A stretch of 64,000 nt of DNA from Bacillota bacterium (GTDB taxonomy: Bacteria; Bacillota; Clostridia; Christensenellales; UMGS416): positions 11,084 to 75,083 of the forward strand of contig JAEYRH010000011.1 of NCBI GenBank assembly GCA_023435705.1, in the 5' to 3' direction. The notes beneath the pieces are model-generated. The model saw only the letters and a list, made by a program, of their open reading frames with translations. It searched no databases and was not told where the DNA came from. This document shows, one piece after another, positions 38,365 through 46,886 of this stretch. Position 1 is the first letter of the stretch. Every line of letters starts with the position of its first letter. The position numbers and the translations under genes are program-made.

Positions 38365-39021
38365 TTGAATTTGCTGATCAATCTAAGCAATTATATGAGG
38401 GAAATGCAAATTGACTATGCTGTTTGTGGCGGAAGTGCCATTGACTTATTTATAGGAAGAAAGACTCGTCCACACAAGGATTTGGACGTAGCTGTTTTTT
38501 GGGATGACAGAGACAAAATTGTGCAGCACATGCTCAATGAAGGATGGCTCGTCTTTGAACCATGCGGCCGTGAATATTTGCACAAAATTGTTTCTATCGA
38601 TAATCAGAAACGAATCAAGTCCAATATCTGGTGTGTAAGGCCAGATAATAGCCATTATAGATTTGAAGAACGAGAAGCAGATATGTTCTCGGTTGAATTT
38701 GATGGTACTGAGCAATTGGAGCTGGACTTCATTGAATTCCTCTTTAATAAAAGAGACGAAAATGATTTTCTATTTGCCCGAAACACAAACATTAAAAGAA
38801 AATTGTCAGACTCCATTCACAAAACCGATGAAATACCCTTTTTGGCACCAGAACTTGTTTTATTATATAAGTCTACGGCATTCAGCAATCCAGATTATCA
38901 GAAGGATTTTGAAAATACTGTTCCTTTGTTATCAAATGACAGCAAGCAGTGGTTGAGAAATGCTTTATTGATTTCATTCCCAGATGGACATGAATGGATA
39001 CAAAAAATTTATCCTAGATGA
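38365..39021 (+). CDS. Nucleotidyltransferase-fold protein, aminoglycoside/lincosamide-adenylyltransferase-like
   Basis: A 218-residue soluble protein with a minimal nucleotidyltransferase signature: CGGSAIDLFIGRKTRPHKDL (21-40) followed by DVAVFW, giving metal-binding Asp39 and Asp41, plus PFLAPELVLLYKSTAF later. This layout resembles LinB/ANT(2'')-like adenylyltransferases and related Firmicute proteins of unknown substrate. The TTG start at 38365 has GGGGTGG 7 nt upstream. Codon use is much AT-richer than in dnaA or its neighbours, indicating transfer. It has its own module E promoter. An antibiotic-resistance role is possible but unproven. Confidence 0.7.
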   Translation: MNLLINLSNYMREMQIDYAVCGGSAIDLFIGRKTRPHKDLDVAVFWDDRDKIVQHMLNEGWLVFEPCGREYLHKIVSIDNQKRIKSNIWCVRPDNSHYRFEEREADMFSVEFDGTEQLELDFIEFLFNKRDENDFLFARNTNIKRKLSDSIHKTDEIPFLAPELVLLYKSTAFSNPDYQKDFENTVPLLSNDSKQWLRNALLISFPDGHEWIQKIYPR

Positions 39022-39054
39022 TAGCAAACAACGCAGTAATCTGCATAACAGCTT

Positions 39055-39110
39055 ATCGGCGAGGTCTTCCACCGCGACTCCGATGGGCGGCCTTTGGATT
39101 GCTGGTGGGG
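39055..39110. repeat. Degenerate module E terminator
   Basis: CCACCGCGACTCCGATGGGC (39068-39087) and GGCCTTTGG, followed by GGTGGGGTGGGAG, repeats the terminator-plus-spacer pattern seen after dnaA, with several mismatches in the stem. It precedes the regulator gene at 39198. Confidence 0.45.
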
Positions 39111-39197
39111 TGGGAGCAACCGGACAACAACAAGCACGATATGACATGACTTCACCGATCGGATTGGTGTACTCTATACACGAAAGGAGGGGTGGCC

Positions 39198-40622
39198 ATG
39201 GAATGGATTCAAAGCCTTTCAAGGGCGATCAACTACATCGAGAACAATCTGGCCAACGAGATCGGCGTGGATGATGTGGCCGGTCATGTGCATGCATCCA
39301 GCGCGAATTTCCAGCGCATCTTCAATCTGGTGACCGGAATGACGATTGGCGAATACATCCGCAACCGGCGGTTGACGCTGGCCGGGCAGGAATTGATGCA
39401 GGGCAAAGGCAAGATCATCGACGTCGCCATGCGATATCAGTATGATACGCAGGAGAGCTTCTCCAAGGCGTTTTCAAGATTCCATGGCGTTGCTCCTTCC
39501 GATGTACGGAAACGGAGCGTGAAGCTGAAAGTCTTTCATCCGCTCACCATCAGCCTGACGATTCAAGGAGGATTCGCCATGTCGCGCACACTGATCAGCC
39601 ATATTCCCATTCATCCGCTGCAATACCCTCAGCAAGGGCAGAACTATGTGTTCAACGGCTGCATGAAGTTCCTCATGGAGTGCGTTGGGGAGCAAAACGA
39701 GCAATACGATTACTTCTTCTTTTCCGCGGTCTCCGGAGACAGTTATGTGCAGGTGTTCAACACAAACAAGGAGAAGTGGAGCACCTGCCTTTCGCAGGCG
39801 AAATTTGATTACGGCTTAATCAAGCGTGTCTTTGATGCAATCGGGTATCGCTTCACTTATCTGGAAGCGGCAGATTGGCGGAAAGACAAGGACGCTGTCA
39901 AAGCAAAAATCATCGAATCCATCGACAAGGGCATCCCCGTGATCGGCAAAGGGTTCTATTCGGTTTTTCACGGTGTAGTGTTGCCGACCAGTGAAATTTC
40001 CTGCATCATCGGCTATGAGAATGACGGCGAGTGTTTTTACCGGCTGACCGAAGAATCAACGGATTTGGTTGCATTTTCGTTGGACGATGCCCTGCCGTAT
40101 ACCTTTGTGTTTCTCGGGGAAAAGAAAGAGGCGCCTCCGGTAGCACAAGTGTATCGGGATGCATTGAGGCTCGCACCGGGCTTAATGCGGACTCCGCCAT
40201 GTGACGATCATGATGTCTATTTCGGAAACGACGCGTTTGAGCAATGGGCAAGGATGCTGGAAAGCGGTTTTTACCGCATGACCAAAGAGGAGTACGAAGC
40301 GACAAACGCGATTGCAAGCTGGTGGTACTACTGCATCTATGTTTGCATCATCGCCACGAATATTTACTCCAAGCAGCACACCACCGATCGGGCAATCCGG
40401 CTGAATCCTGACCTTGCTTCTCTCGCCCCGATTCTGGATCAGGAGTACCGGGCGTTGGATGCCATTGAGAAAGAACTGCAGGCAGCCGGCGGCGATTTCA
40501 ATGTGACCTACGAGGTTTTGCAGGATGCCGGGAAATGCAACGAGATTGCCAGGATCCTGAGGAAGTTCCCGGCTGTGCAGGATCGGATCTGTGAGATCAT
40601 TGAGCGCGGGTTTCCATCGTAA
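39198..40622 (+). CDS. AraC-family regulator fused to a BtrH/C39-like domain
   Basis: A 474-residue one-component regulator. Residues 1-105 form an AraC HTH pair (INYIENNLANEIGVDDVAGH, ANFQRIFNLVTGMTIGEYIR, FSKAFSRFHGVAPSDVRKRS). Residues about 140-470 resemble the papain-like domain of butirosin-protein BtrH and clostridial regulators: QYDYFFFSAVSGDSYVQVF, VFDAIGYRFTYLEAADWRKD, IESIDKGIPVIGKGFYS, EISCIIGYENDGECFYRLTE. The same domain type is fused to an XRE HTH at 42845. AGGAGG lies 7 nt before the ATG at 39198; an in-frame GTG at 39192 is too close to it. The ligand is unknown; sensing a peptide or small molecule through the fold is inference. Confidence 0.8.
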   Translation: MEWIQSLSRAINYIENNLANEIGVDDVAGHVHASSANFQRIFNLVTGMTIGEYIRNRRLTLAGQELMQGKGKIIDVAMRYQYDTQESFSKAFSRFHGVAPSDVRKRSVKLKVFHPLTISLTIQGGFAMSRTLISHIPIHPLQYPQQGQNYVFNGCMKFLMECVGEQNEQYDYFFFSAVSGDSYVQVFNTNKEKWSTCLSQAKFDYGLIKRVFDAIGYRFTYLEAADWRKDKDAVKAKIIESIDKGIPVIGKGFYSVFHGVVLPTSEISCIIGYENDGECFYRLTEESTDLVAFSLDDALPYTFVFLGEKKEAPPVAQVYRDALRLAPGLMRTPPCDDHDVYFGNDAFEQWARMLESGFYRMTKEEYEATNAIASWWYYCIYVCIIATNIYSKQHTTDRAIRLNPDLASLAPILDQEYRALDAIEKELQAAGGDFNVTYEVLQDAGKCNEIARILRKFPAVQDRICEIIERGFPS

Positions 40623-40641
40623 TCAAAGCGGCACAAGGAAC

Positions 40642-40668
40642 GGGCCGCTCCGGTGGGGCGGTCCTTTG
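40642..40668 (+). terminator. Terminator (module E, copy 4)
   Basis: GGGCCGCTCC pairs with GGGGCGGTCC (two or three G-T pairs) around GGT, followed by TTTGTA. It follows the AraC-type regulator gene by 19 nt. Confidence 0.7.
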
Positions 40669-40682
40669 TATATTGGGTTTGG

Positions 40683-40711
40683 TTGATGGGCGGGGGCATC
40701 GGTTGTATAAT
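40683..40711 (+). promoter_or_regulatory. Promoter (module E, copy 4)
   Basis: TTGATG, 17-nt spacer GGCGGGGGCATCGGTTG, TATAAT. It drives the hemerythrin gene at 40833 after a leader of about 115 nt. Confidence 0.7.
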
Positions 40712-40832
40712 GTCTATAATCTGTAATATGAAGCTGACGTTGCTTGCATTCGTTTGCGTCGCGTATGGCGAGCAACTTGCAGCGGGTTGTTGGTGACTGC
40801 AGGCACAGCGGAGGGAACGGGGAGGTATCACA

Positions 40833-41375
40833 ATGGGGAAAGCCACTCAGGATTTGCGGAAGGAACATGAGGCGATCCTTTATGTGCTGGAGATTCTGGA
40901 TAAAATGATGCGATCGGCAGAAAGCGAAAAGGAATCACTGCTTCGCTACTACAACGAGGTGGTCTATTTTCTGAAGATTTTTGCTGATCTGTGCCATCAT
41001 GGCAAGGAAGAAAATTATCTGTTTCAGGAGCTCGGCAACAAAGGGCTCCCGAAAGATGGCGGCCCTGTGGGCGTGATGCTGCAGGAGCATGCCCAAGGCA
41101 GGGGCTTCATAGCCGAGATGGGCAGCAGCCTTGACGAAAAGGATATTGCCAAGTTCAGCAGCGCCGCTGTGAAGTATCGCGATCTGCTGAGGAGCCATAT
41201 TGAAAAGGAAAATAACATTCTTTTCCCGATGGCCGATCGGCTGATCAACGAAGAGGAACAGGAGCGCCTGTTCGAAAAATTCGAAGCGCATGAGGAGACT
41301 GTCGTTGGGCATGGGGTGCACGAAAAGCTGCACGCCATGATTGATGCCTGGGCGGATGCTTTCGGCATGGAGTGA
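40833..41375 (+). CDS. Hemerythrin-domain protein
   Basis: A 180-residue four-helix-bundle hemerythrin (HHE) protein. Iron-ligand motifs are in order: KEHEAIL (about 10-16), HHGKEENYLF, QEHAQGRGFI and the C-terminal RSHIEKENNILFPMADRLI. Complete ligand sets of this type bind a diiron centre and sense or carry O2, NO or related oxidants. GGGAGG precedes the ATG at 40833. It has its own module E promoter and a terminator at 41475. Oxygen or nitrosative protection in an anaerobe is the likely role, by family. Confidence 0.9.
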   Translation: MGKATQDLRKEHEAILYVLEILDKMMRSAESEKESLLRYYNEVVYFLKIFADLCHHGKEENYLFQELGNKGLPKDGGPVGVMLQEHAQGRGFIAEMGSSLDEKDIAKFSSAAVKYRDLLRSHIEKENNILFPMADRLINEEEQERLFEKFEAHEETVVGHGVHEKLHAMIDAWADAFGME

Positions 41376-41394
41376 AATAAAAAGGGGCGAATCA

Positions 41395-41503
41395 TTTCTG
41401 CGACGCAGCCTACCGGCAGACATGCAGCGGGAGTTGAACGGGAAGTAAGGTTATAAAGGTATTGTGATTGGGTAAGGGCCGCTCCGGTGTGGGGCGGCCT
41501 TTT
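41395..41503 (+). repeat. Duplicated dnaA 3' end with its terminator (module E, copy 5)
   Basis: Positions 41409-41450 repeat the last codons of dnaA and its stop: ACATGCAGCGGGAGTTGAAC then GGGAAGTAAGG, against ATATGCAGCGGGAGCTGAAT then GGGAAATAAGG at 37124-37152. A matching GGTATTGTGATTGGGTAAGG leads into the terminator (GGCCGCTCC with GGGGCGGCC, 41477-41499, then TTTTGC). It is in no reading frame of a gene here and is best read as a duplication scar. Confidence 0.75.
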
Positions 41504-41517
41504 GCTTGGGCCGGGCG

Positions 41518-41547
41518 TTGATGATGGGAGGGGTAACGCGGTATAAT
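41518..41547 (+). promoter_or_regulatory. Promoter (module E, copy 5)
   Basis: TTGATG, 18-nt spacer, TATAAT then GCC, 34 nt before the TTG start of the iron-sulfur protein gene. Confidence 0.7.
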
Positions 41548-41580
41548 GCCTTTGCCATGCATAGCACAAAGGAGACAACC

Positions 41581-42201
41581 TTGGAGCTGAATGAAACCTG
41601 GGAGCAATACCTGAAAGACAACGGCGCGGAGTTTGTCTATTTTGTGGACGCTTCCGCACTGCCGGGCGAAGCCGCCAGCGAATATGCTTGCGCAGTCCTC
41701 TTTGGCAAAGCGCTGTCCAGGGAGTATCTCAATGACCTCAGGGCCGATCGGAAGCCAAAACGGAATGAGATGGCCTCAGCTGAGCGAAAGATGGATGCCC
41801 TTGCCGACAAACTGGCGGAACGGCTGGAAGCCGAAGGATACAAAAGCGCTTCCAAGATGAAAATTATCCGCATGCCGCACAAAACAGTCGCGCTCAGAGC
41901 AGGGCTGGGCTTTATCGGCAAAAACAACCTGCTGGTCACCGAGCAAGTTGGATGCGCACTGATATTTGGCAAGGTGCTGACCACGGCCCCGTTTGCAACC
42001 ATGAGCACAGCGCCAATGGACCCGCAATGCGGCCAATGCAGCGCCTGCGTGGATGCGTGCCCGACCAGCGCCTTGTATGGCAAAACATGGAGCGTCACCA
42101 CCAGCCGGGAGGAGATCCTGGATCGGAAGCTCTGCACGCTCTGCCTGAAGTGTATGGCCTGGTGCCCGTATACGAGGAAGTATGCAGAGCAGGCAAATTG
42201 A
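41581..42201 (+). CDS. Double 4Fe-4S protein related to epoxyqueuosine reductase QueG
   Basis: A 206-residue protein with two [4Fe-4S] motifs, CGQCSACVDACPTSAL (about 143-158) and CTLCLKCMAWCPYTRKY near the end, plus FIGKNNLLVTEQVGCALIFG upstream, the family's pre-cluster segment. It is shorter than classical QueG (about 370 residues) and belongs to the clostridial short group whose function is not settled, so queuosine involvement is only possible. The TTG start at 41581 follows AAAGGAG; the ATG at 41557 would be nearly leaderless. A TGT homologue exists at 10083 but is not linked. Confidence 0.8.
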   Translation: MELNETWEQYLKDNGAEFVYFVDASALPGEAASEYACAVLFGKALSREYLNDLRADRKPKRNEMASAERKMDALADKLAERLEAEGYKSASKMKIIRMPHKTVALRAGLGFIGKNNLLVTEQVGCALIFGKVLTTAPFATMSTAPMDPQCGQCSACVDACPTSALYGKTWSVTTSREEILDRKLCTLCLKCMAWCPYTRKYAEQAN

Positions 42202-42256
42202 GCGTTTATGCCCGGCAAGGCGCCGGTAAGATTACGCGATATCTTGCGAGGAAACC

Positions 42257-42769
42257 ATGACAATGCACCTTGAGAAAAACCATTTGGATGGCTATGAGTT
42301 TGTGCTGGCGGAGCTTGCCGATATCCCCGAAATCGTGGAGATTTATCATAGCCTGGTGGGCACCCCGGGGTGCACGTGGGACTATGACTATCCCAGCAGA
42401 AAGACGGCGGAACTGGATGTTGGCAGCAACTCGCTGTATGCTCTGAAAAAGCACGGCAGGATCGTCGCTGTGGCGTCTATGGGTGACTTTCAGGAGCTGG
42501 GGCATTTGCAGTGGTCGCCGGAAAAGCCCTGCGAACTGGCGAGGATCGGCGTGCTGCCAACGATGCAAAAGCGGGGGATCGGCTCGATCCTCCTTCAGAA
42601 TATCATCGAGGCGGCAAAACAAAAAGGGTATGACGGCATGCGGATGCTGGTGAGCAAAACCAACCCCGCGGCCCTGGCGATGTATGATAAAAATGGGTTT
42701 ACGCGATGCGGCGAGGTCTTTATGTTCGGGAGGGACTTTTACTGTTACCAGATGAAATTCGCCTTATAA
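42257..42769 (+). CDS. GNAT-family N-acetyltransferase
   Basis: A 170-residue acetyltransferase: ELARIGVLPTMQKRGIGSIL (motif A with Q-x-x-G-x-G loop), then MRMLVSKTNPAALAMYDKNG (motif B). GAGGAA precedes the ATG at 42257. It lies 55 nt after the iron-sulfur gene and may share its transcript. A family A palindrome (42788-42817) lies beyond its stop and may terminate. The substrate is unknown. Confidence 0.88.
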   Translation: MTMHLEKNHLDGYEFVLAELADIPEIVEIYHSLVGTPGCTWDYDYPSRKTAELDVGSNSLYALKKHGRIVAVASMGDFQELGHLQWSPEKPCELARIGVLPTMQKRGIGSILLQNIIEAAKQKGYDGMRMLVSKTNPAALAMYDKNGFTRCGEVFMFGRDFYCYQMKFAL

Positions 42770-42787
42770 GATGCGGCAGGGTGTTGG

Positions 42788-42817
42788 CGGGCCGGGGCGG
42801 AGCCCGGCCCCTACTGA
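42788..42817. repeat. Family A palindrome between converging genes
   Basis: GCGGGCCGGGGCGGAGCCCG continuing GCCCCTACTGA: an almost exact copy of units at 38099, 49270 and 52848. It lies between the GNAT gene and the minus-strand regulator and could serve as a bidirectional terminator. Confidence 0.6.
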
Positions 42818-42844
42818 TTGGTCAAAGCAAAGCCTTGCCCCAGC

Positions 42845-44098
42845 TTACGCAACAAACCCAACCGCTTTGATGATGTCGCTGACCGCATCCCTGAAGATTT
42901 CATTGCAGCGAATGAGAATATCTCTGACCATCCTGGCCTTCTCTGCGTCCGGCTCTGTGTGCTTGGGGTCGTTCCAGGAGATGTTGATGATTTCCCAGGA
43001 GTGCTCCTTAAGCATTTGATAACGGTTGATCGCGGAGTTGATGCTTTGCGGATCAATGTCCTTGATTAACTCCTTGCACATGGTCAGGAATTGATAGGTG
43101 CTCAGATGGCTTTCGTGCAGGATGCATTGCTGCGGGTAAAGGCCTTCCATGGTGCCGCCTTGCAGGAAGTTGATGTAAGTGCAGTATCCGTCAGAACCGT
43201 AGCCCATGAACCGCCGGAAGGAATCGGGCGTTTCCTTGCTCACAAAGCCTTGCTGAGCCCACTTCCCGGTCATCATCAGGCAATAGTTGCGCAGTGCGTT
43301 TTTGCATGCGTCTTCCATGGAAAGCCGGTGGTCTAGGCGATGCAGCAGCAGCAATTCCATGTCCGGTTTCAGCCAGTGGTCCACCGTTTCCATCTCATAG
43401 GGGTTCATGTTGCAGTTGGTTTCATCCTGGCCCTCCACAAACGCATGGGCCCGGATTTTCTGCCCGTCTCCAATGATGCCGGTCACAAATAAAAAGGCTG
43501 CGTTGTTCGTTTTATCCTGAAGGATCACGGGCAACCCCTTCCGGATCTGCGAGCGCAGGATTGCCACAACTTCCTCAAACGGCATTTCATTGGTCGAAAC
43601 CAGTTGATAGTCCAGACCGTAGACACGAAAGCAGTCATGGATGAACTCTGCGTTGTAGTGGGAAAACCCGAACGCCATGGTGGAAAGCCCGGCTTGCAGG
43701 AAATACTCCTGGTCGTCATTGACCTGATGGTTGTTGAAATTGCGACGCGCTTCCAGGCCCAGAAAGAGCTTCAGCGCGGTCATCATCGCTGGAAAGGCCA
43801 TGCTCCGCGGCCACCAGGCGCCGGAGTAGGGGTCCACATCGTCATAGGGCAGGAGCATGTGCACATAGTTGGGCGCGATCGCGCTGGTTTGCTCAGGATT
43901 CAGGATGCTGTCAGCGGTGCAGCGCAGTGTGTGGCACAGGTTTGCCAGCATTGCCACCTCGGGCATCGCGTTGCCGTTCTCCCACTTGCTGACTGCCTGC
44001 GGGCTCACGCCCATTTGCTCGGCCAGTTCCTCCTGTGTCAATCCTTTTTCCCTGCGAAGGGCGGCAATTCTTTGGCCTGCTTTGGTTGCATTGAACAT
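42845..44098 (-). CDS. XRE-family regulator fused to a BtrH/C39-like domain
   Basis: A 417-residue regulator. Residues 8-62 form an XRE HTH (GQRIAALRREKGLTQEELAE, QMGVSPQAVSKWENGNAMPE). Residues about 75-415 look like the papain-like sensor domain also carried by the AraC-type regulator at 39198: YVHMLLPYDDVDPYSG, YFLQAGLSTMAFGFSHYNAE, VYGLDYQLVSTNEMPFEEVV, LRSQIRKGLPVILQDKTNN and FLFVTGIIGDGQKIRAHAFV. Two regulators with unlike DNA-binding modules but alike sensor halves within 5 kb suggest domain shuffling. AGAGGTG precedes the ATG at 44098. It is transcribed divergently from the CNNM transporter. Ligand and targets are unknown. Confidence 0.8.
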   Translation of the reverse strand: MFNATKAGQRIAALRREKGLTQEELAEQMGVSPQAVSKWENGNAMPEVAMLANLCHTLRCTADSILNPEQTSAIAPNYVHMLLPYDDVDPYSGAWWPRSMAFPAMMTALKLFLGLEARRNFNNHQVNDDQEYFLQAGLSTMAFGFSHYNAEFIHDCFRVYGLDYQLVSTNEMPFEEVVAILRSQIRKGLPVILQDKTNNAAFLFVTGIIGDGQKIRAHAFVEGQDETNCNMNPYEMETVDHWLKPDMELLLLHRLDHRLSMEDACKNALRNYCLMMTGKWAQQGFVSKETPDSFRRFMGYGSDGYCTYINFLQGGTMEGLYPQQCILHESHLSTYQFLTMCKELIKDIDPQSINSAINRYQMLKEHSWEIINISWNDPKHTEPDAEKARMVRDILIRCNEIFRDAVSDIIKAVGFVA

Positions 44099-44347
44099 GG
44101 TGCGGCACCTCTTTCCCCTGCCGATAGTGTATCATAAAGCGGTTGAGAAACCATGGATGCAGAGTTGTTTTTTGTGATTGCACTCAACCTGAAGTTGAGT
44201 AATGTTTCGGTTTGCCCTATCGTTCCGCAACGTATTTCCAGGATTTCCCTCACAGTCTGGTGAATTTGCCGATAGGAATTGCGTTTCTGTATGAATTCAC
44301 ATATAATAAACCATACTATAAATGATCCCTGAAATGGAGGCACACCC

Positions 44348-45688
44348 TTGGACGATCCGCTCCCTAGTCAATTGCTGCTGCAATTGGGTTTGATACTTCT
44401 GAATGCTTTTTTTGCCTGTACGGAAATTGCCGTTATCTCTTTGAACGACGCAAAACTGAAACGGGATGCCGAGGCCGGAAACAAGAAGGCCCAGCTTTTG
44501 GTGCGCCTGACCGAGCAGCCGGCCCGCTTTTTGGCCACCATCCAGGTGGGCATCACGTTCGCCGGCTTTCTGGGCAGCGCTTTTGCCGCCGACAACTTCT
44601 CCGACAGGCTCACCAAGTGGCTGGTGGAGATCGGCGTGACGCTGCCTGCGCCCACGCTGGACACGATCTCGGTCATTGTGATCACGGTGGTGCTGTCGTT
44701 CTTCACGCTGGTGCTGGGCGAGCTTGTGCCCAAGCGCATCGCGATGAAGAAGGCCGAGCCCATCGCAAAGGCGGTCTCCAGCATCATCTATGCCCTGTCC
44801 AAGGTGGCCGCGCCGGCGGTGTGGCTGCTCACGGCCTCCACCAACGGCATCCTGCGCCTGCTGCGGATGAACCCCAACGCCGAGGAAGACAACGTGACCG
44901 AGGAAGAGATCCGCATCATGGTGGACCTGGGCGAGGAGAAGGGGGCCATCGCGCCGGAGGAAGGCGAGATGATCGACAACGTGCTGGAGCTTGCAAACAA
45001 GTCCGCCGTGGAGATCATGACACACCGCACCGACATGACCGTGCTGTGGATGGAAGACCCGGACGAGATCTGGGAAGACACCATATGCTCCAGCGGCTAC
45101 TCCCGCTTCCCGGTGTGCGGCGAGAGCATGGATGATATCGTGGGCCTGCTGCATGTGCGCGATTTCTTCTGCGGCGCCCGCAACGGCAAGCCCCGCGACA
45201 GGCATGAGATGCTGAACACCACGTTGTTTGTGCCGGAGACGGTCTCCGCCGACGTGCTCTTTCGCGAGATGAAGAAGCGCCGCAGCCACATGGCCGTGGT
45301 GGTGGACGAATATGGCGGCACCAGCGGCGTGATCACGCTGGAAGACCTACTGGAGCAGATCGTGGGCGACATTGAGGATGAGCACGACACCGAGGAGCCA
45401 GACATCCAAACACTGGGCGAGAAGCACTGGCGGGTGCGCGGCACGATCAGCGTGGAGCAATTTGCCGAGGAGATGGGCGTGGCCTTCCCCGAGGGCGAGT
45501 ATGAAACGCTGGGCGGCCTGATCTACGCGCAGATGAACAGCATCCCCGACGACGGCTCCCAGCCGGAGCTGGATTTGGCCGGGCTGCATTTGAAGGTGGA
45601 TGAAATCGCCGACCACCGCATTGAATGGGTGGATGTGACGGTGATTGAACAGCAGGAAGAGGAAGACGAGGAGAAGGGGACCGAGTAA
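44348..45688 (+). CDS. CNNM-domain/CBS-pair transporter (HlyC/CorC family)
   Basis: A 446-residue membrane protein with an N-terminal CNNM (DUF21) domain of about four TM segments (LILLNAFFACTEIAVISLND, LATIQVGITFAGFLGSAF, VVLSFFTLVLGELVPKRIA). Then come a CBS pair (EIMTHRTDMTVLW; HMAVVVDEYGGTSGVITLED) and a C-terminal CorC/HlyC transporter-associated domain (EKHWRVRGTISVEQFAEEMG). Family members (MpfA/YhdP) export Mg2+ or other divalent cations. The start is TTG at 44348, with GGAGG 8 nt upstream. The Glu-rich last ten residues are common in the group. It is likely monocistronic. Confidence 0.92.
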   Translation: MDDPLPSQLLLQLGLILLNAFFACTEIAVISLNDAKLKRDAEAGNKKAQLLVRLTEQPARFLATIQVGITFAGFLGSAFAADNFSDRLTKWLVEIGVTLPAPTLDTISVIVITVVLSFFTLVLGELVPKRIAMKKAEPIAKAVSSIIYALSKVAAPAVWLLTASTNGILRLLRMNPNAEEDNVTEEEIRIMVDLGEEKGAIAPEEGEMIDNVLELANKSAVEIMTHRTDMTVLWMEDPDEIWEDTICSSGYSRFPVCGESMDDIVGLLHVRDFFCGARNGKPRDRHEMLNTTLFVPETVSADVLFREMKKRRSHMAVVVDEYGGTSGVITLEDLLEQIVGDIEDEHDTEEPDIQTLGEKHWRVRGTISVEQFAEEMGVAFPEGEYETLGGLIYAQMNSIPDDGSQPELDLAGLHLKVDEIADHRIEWVDVTVIEQQEEEDEEKGTE

Positions 45689-45739
45689 GGGCGATATAGC
45701 TCTCAGGCCTTATCGAACACTTTTCCTCTCCCCCATAAA

Positions 45740-45863
45740 CGCGGTATACTCCCTCCGCCCCTTCGGGGCACCTCCCTCAAGAGGGAGGCAAGTAGAATTC
45801 TGAACAGAGGTCTGCTTGTCCCCCTCATGAGGGGGATGCCGCATCGCGGCAGGGGGAGTTTTT
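45740..45863. repeat. Family D and C repeats in tandem
   Basis: CTCCCTCCGCCCCTTCGGGG, then CACCTCCCTCAAGAGGGAGG (family D), and from 45814 CTTGTCCCCCTCATGAGGGG, GATGCCGCATCGCGGCAGGG, GGAG (family C). Similar D+C pairs lie at 50590-50760. No gene occupies the gap. Confidence 0.6.
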
Positions 45864-45900
45864 GACTCTTGATCTAAACCAGTTTTTTATGAGGAATCCT

Positions 45901-46476
45901 ATGAATCCAGTGACCACCTCCGGCACCATCCCCCTTTTCACCGGCCGCCTGCTGCTGCGCCGCTTCACCCTGGAGGATGCCGGTGACATGCTGCGCCATT
46001 GGATTGCCGACCCTGAGGTGCAGCGCAACTACGGCGAGCCCGTTTATCAGTCGGAGCAGGCGGTGCGGGCATTGCTGGAGCAGTGGATCAGCCGGTATGA
46101 AGACGGTAGTTTTTACCGCTGGGCGGTGGTATGGAAGGAAACCAAAGAATGCGTGGGCCAGATCGCCTTTTGCCGGGTCTATCCTGAGGTGGCCACCGCG
46201 GAGGTGGAATACTGCGTGGGAAGGGCATTTCAGGGCCGGGGCATTTCCACCGAGGCCCTGCGGGCAGTGATTGCCTATGCGCTGGGGGAGGCGGGCTTTG
46301 CGCGGGTGGAGGCATTCCACCGGGCGGCAAACCGGGCCTCCGGCCGTGTGCTGCAAAAAGCGGGCATGGCGCAGGCCTGCACGGTGCGGCGCTTTGAGCT
46401 GGCCGGGCACAAGCCGGAGCATGAGCTTTGTTATCGGGCTGACCGGCAGACACCGGATAAAATCAATCACTCATAA
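45901..46476 (+). CDS. RimJ/RimL-like GNAT acetyltransferase
   Basis: A 191-residue GNAT of the ribosomal-protein-alanine acetyltransferase-like group: TGRLLLRRFTLEDAGDMLRH, RNYGEPVYQSEQAVRALLEQ, AEVEYCVGRAFQGRGISTEA (acetyl-CoA loop) and ANRASGRVLQKAGMAQ. The start at 45901 has TGAGGA 7 nt upstream; in-frame ATGs at 45889 and further up lack a site. The true substrate is often not ribosomal, so a general N-acetyltransferase role is stated. Single-gene unit. Confidence 0.85.
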   Translation: MNPVTTSGTIPLFTGRLLLRRFTLEDAGDMLRHWIADPEVQRNYGEPVYQSEQAVRALLEQWISRYEDGSFYRWAVVWKETKECVGQIAFCRVYPEVATAEVEYCVGRAFQGRGISTEALRAVIAYALGEAGFARVEAFHRAANRASGRVLQKAGMAQACTVRRFELAGHKPEHELCYRADRQTPDKINHS

Positions 46477-46886
46477 TAACAGGATGCTGGTGCGCCATAT
46501 CATCGCATCATATTCAGCAGTTTGCCACACTGTAGCTACAGCCTTTAGCACCTTTTGAACATATCGTTTTATGAATAGTTTGAACTACAAAAAGCGTTGT
46601 CGTTTTCTGTTGTATGCACACCATGGATCACGCTGAAAACCGGTGCCAGAGCAAGGATTTCAGAGAAAAACGGGCCTTTTTGAGAATCATAGCGGCCAAT
46701 TGCGGGCAATCATGCCTTTTGCAGGATAACGCGAAACTGTGCAGATTTTTTATGCCATGCTTCCCAGCATGCCCATTGACAGCAAATTCATGTCGAATTT
46801 CCAATTTTTCATATTGACGAACACCGCAGGTTATCCTATGATATGGGTCGTTATTCTGACTGACCAGGAGTGTGATAAGGCGAGGA
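46477..46886. other. Gene-free leader region before speD
   Basis: About 400 nt of AT-richer sequence without a convincing gene; the open frame at 46614-46817 has no ribosome site or protein-like pattern. GCCATGCTTCCCAGCATGCC at 46754-46773 holds a short inverted repeat. The speD promoter is in the last 75 nt. Confidence 0.5.
46814..46842 (+). promoter_or_regulatory. Promoter of the polyamine genes
   Basis: TTGACG, 17-nt spacer, TATGAT, 44 nt before the speD start. Near-consensus sigma-A promoter for speD-speA. Confidence 0.75.

Noticed and set aside
46614..46817. 67-codon frame between the acetyltransferase and speD
   Set aside because: No ribosome site and an atypical Cys/Phe-rich translation; treated as non-coding leader.
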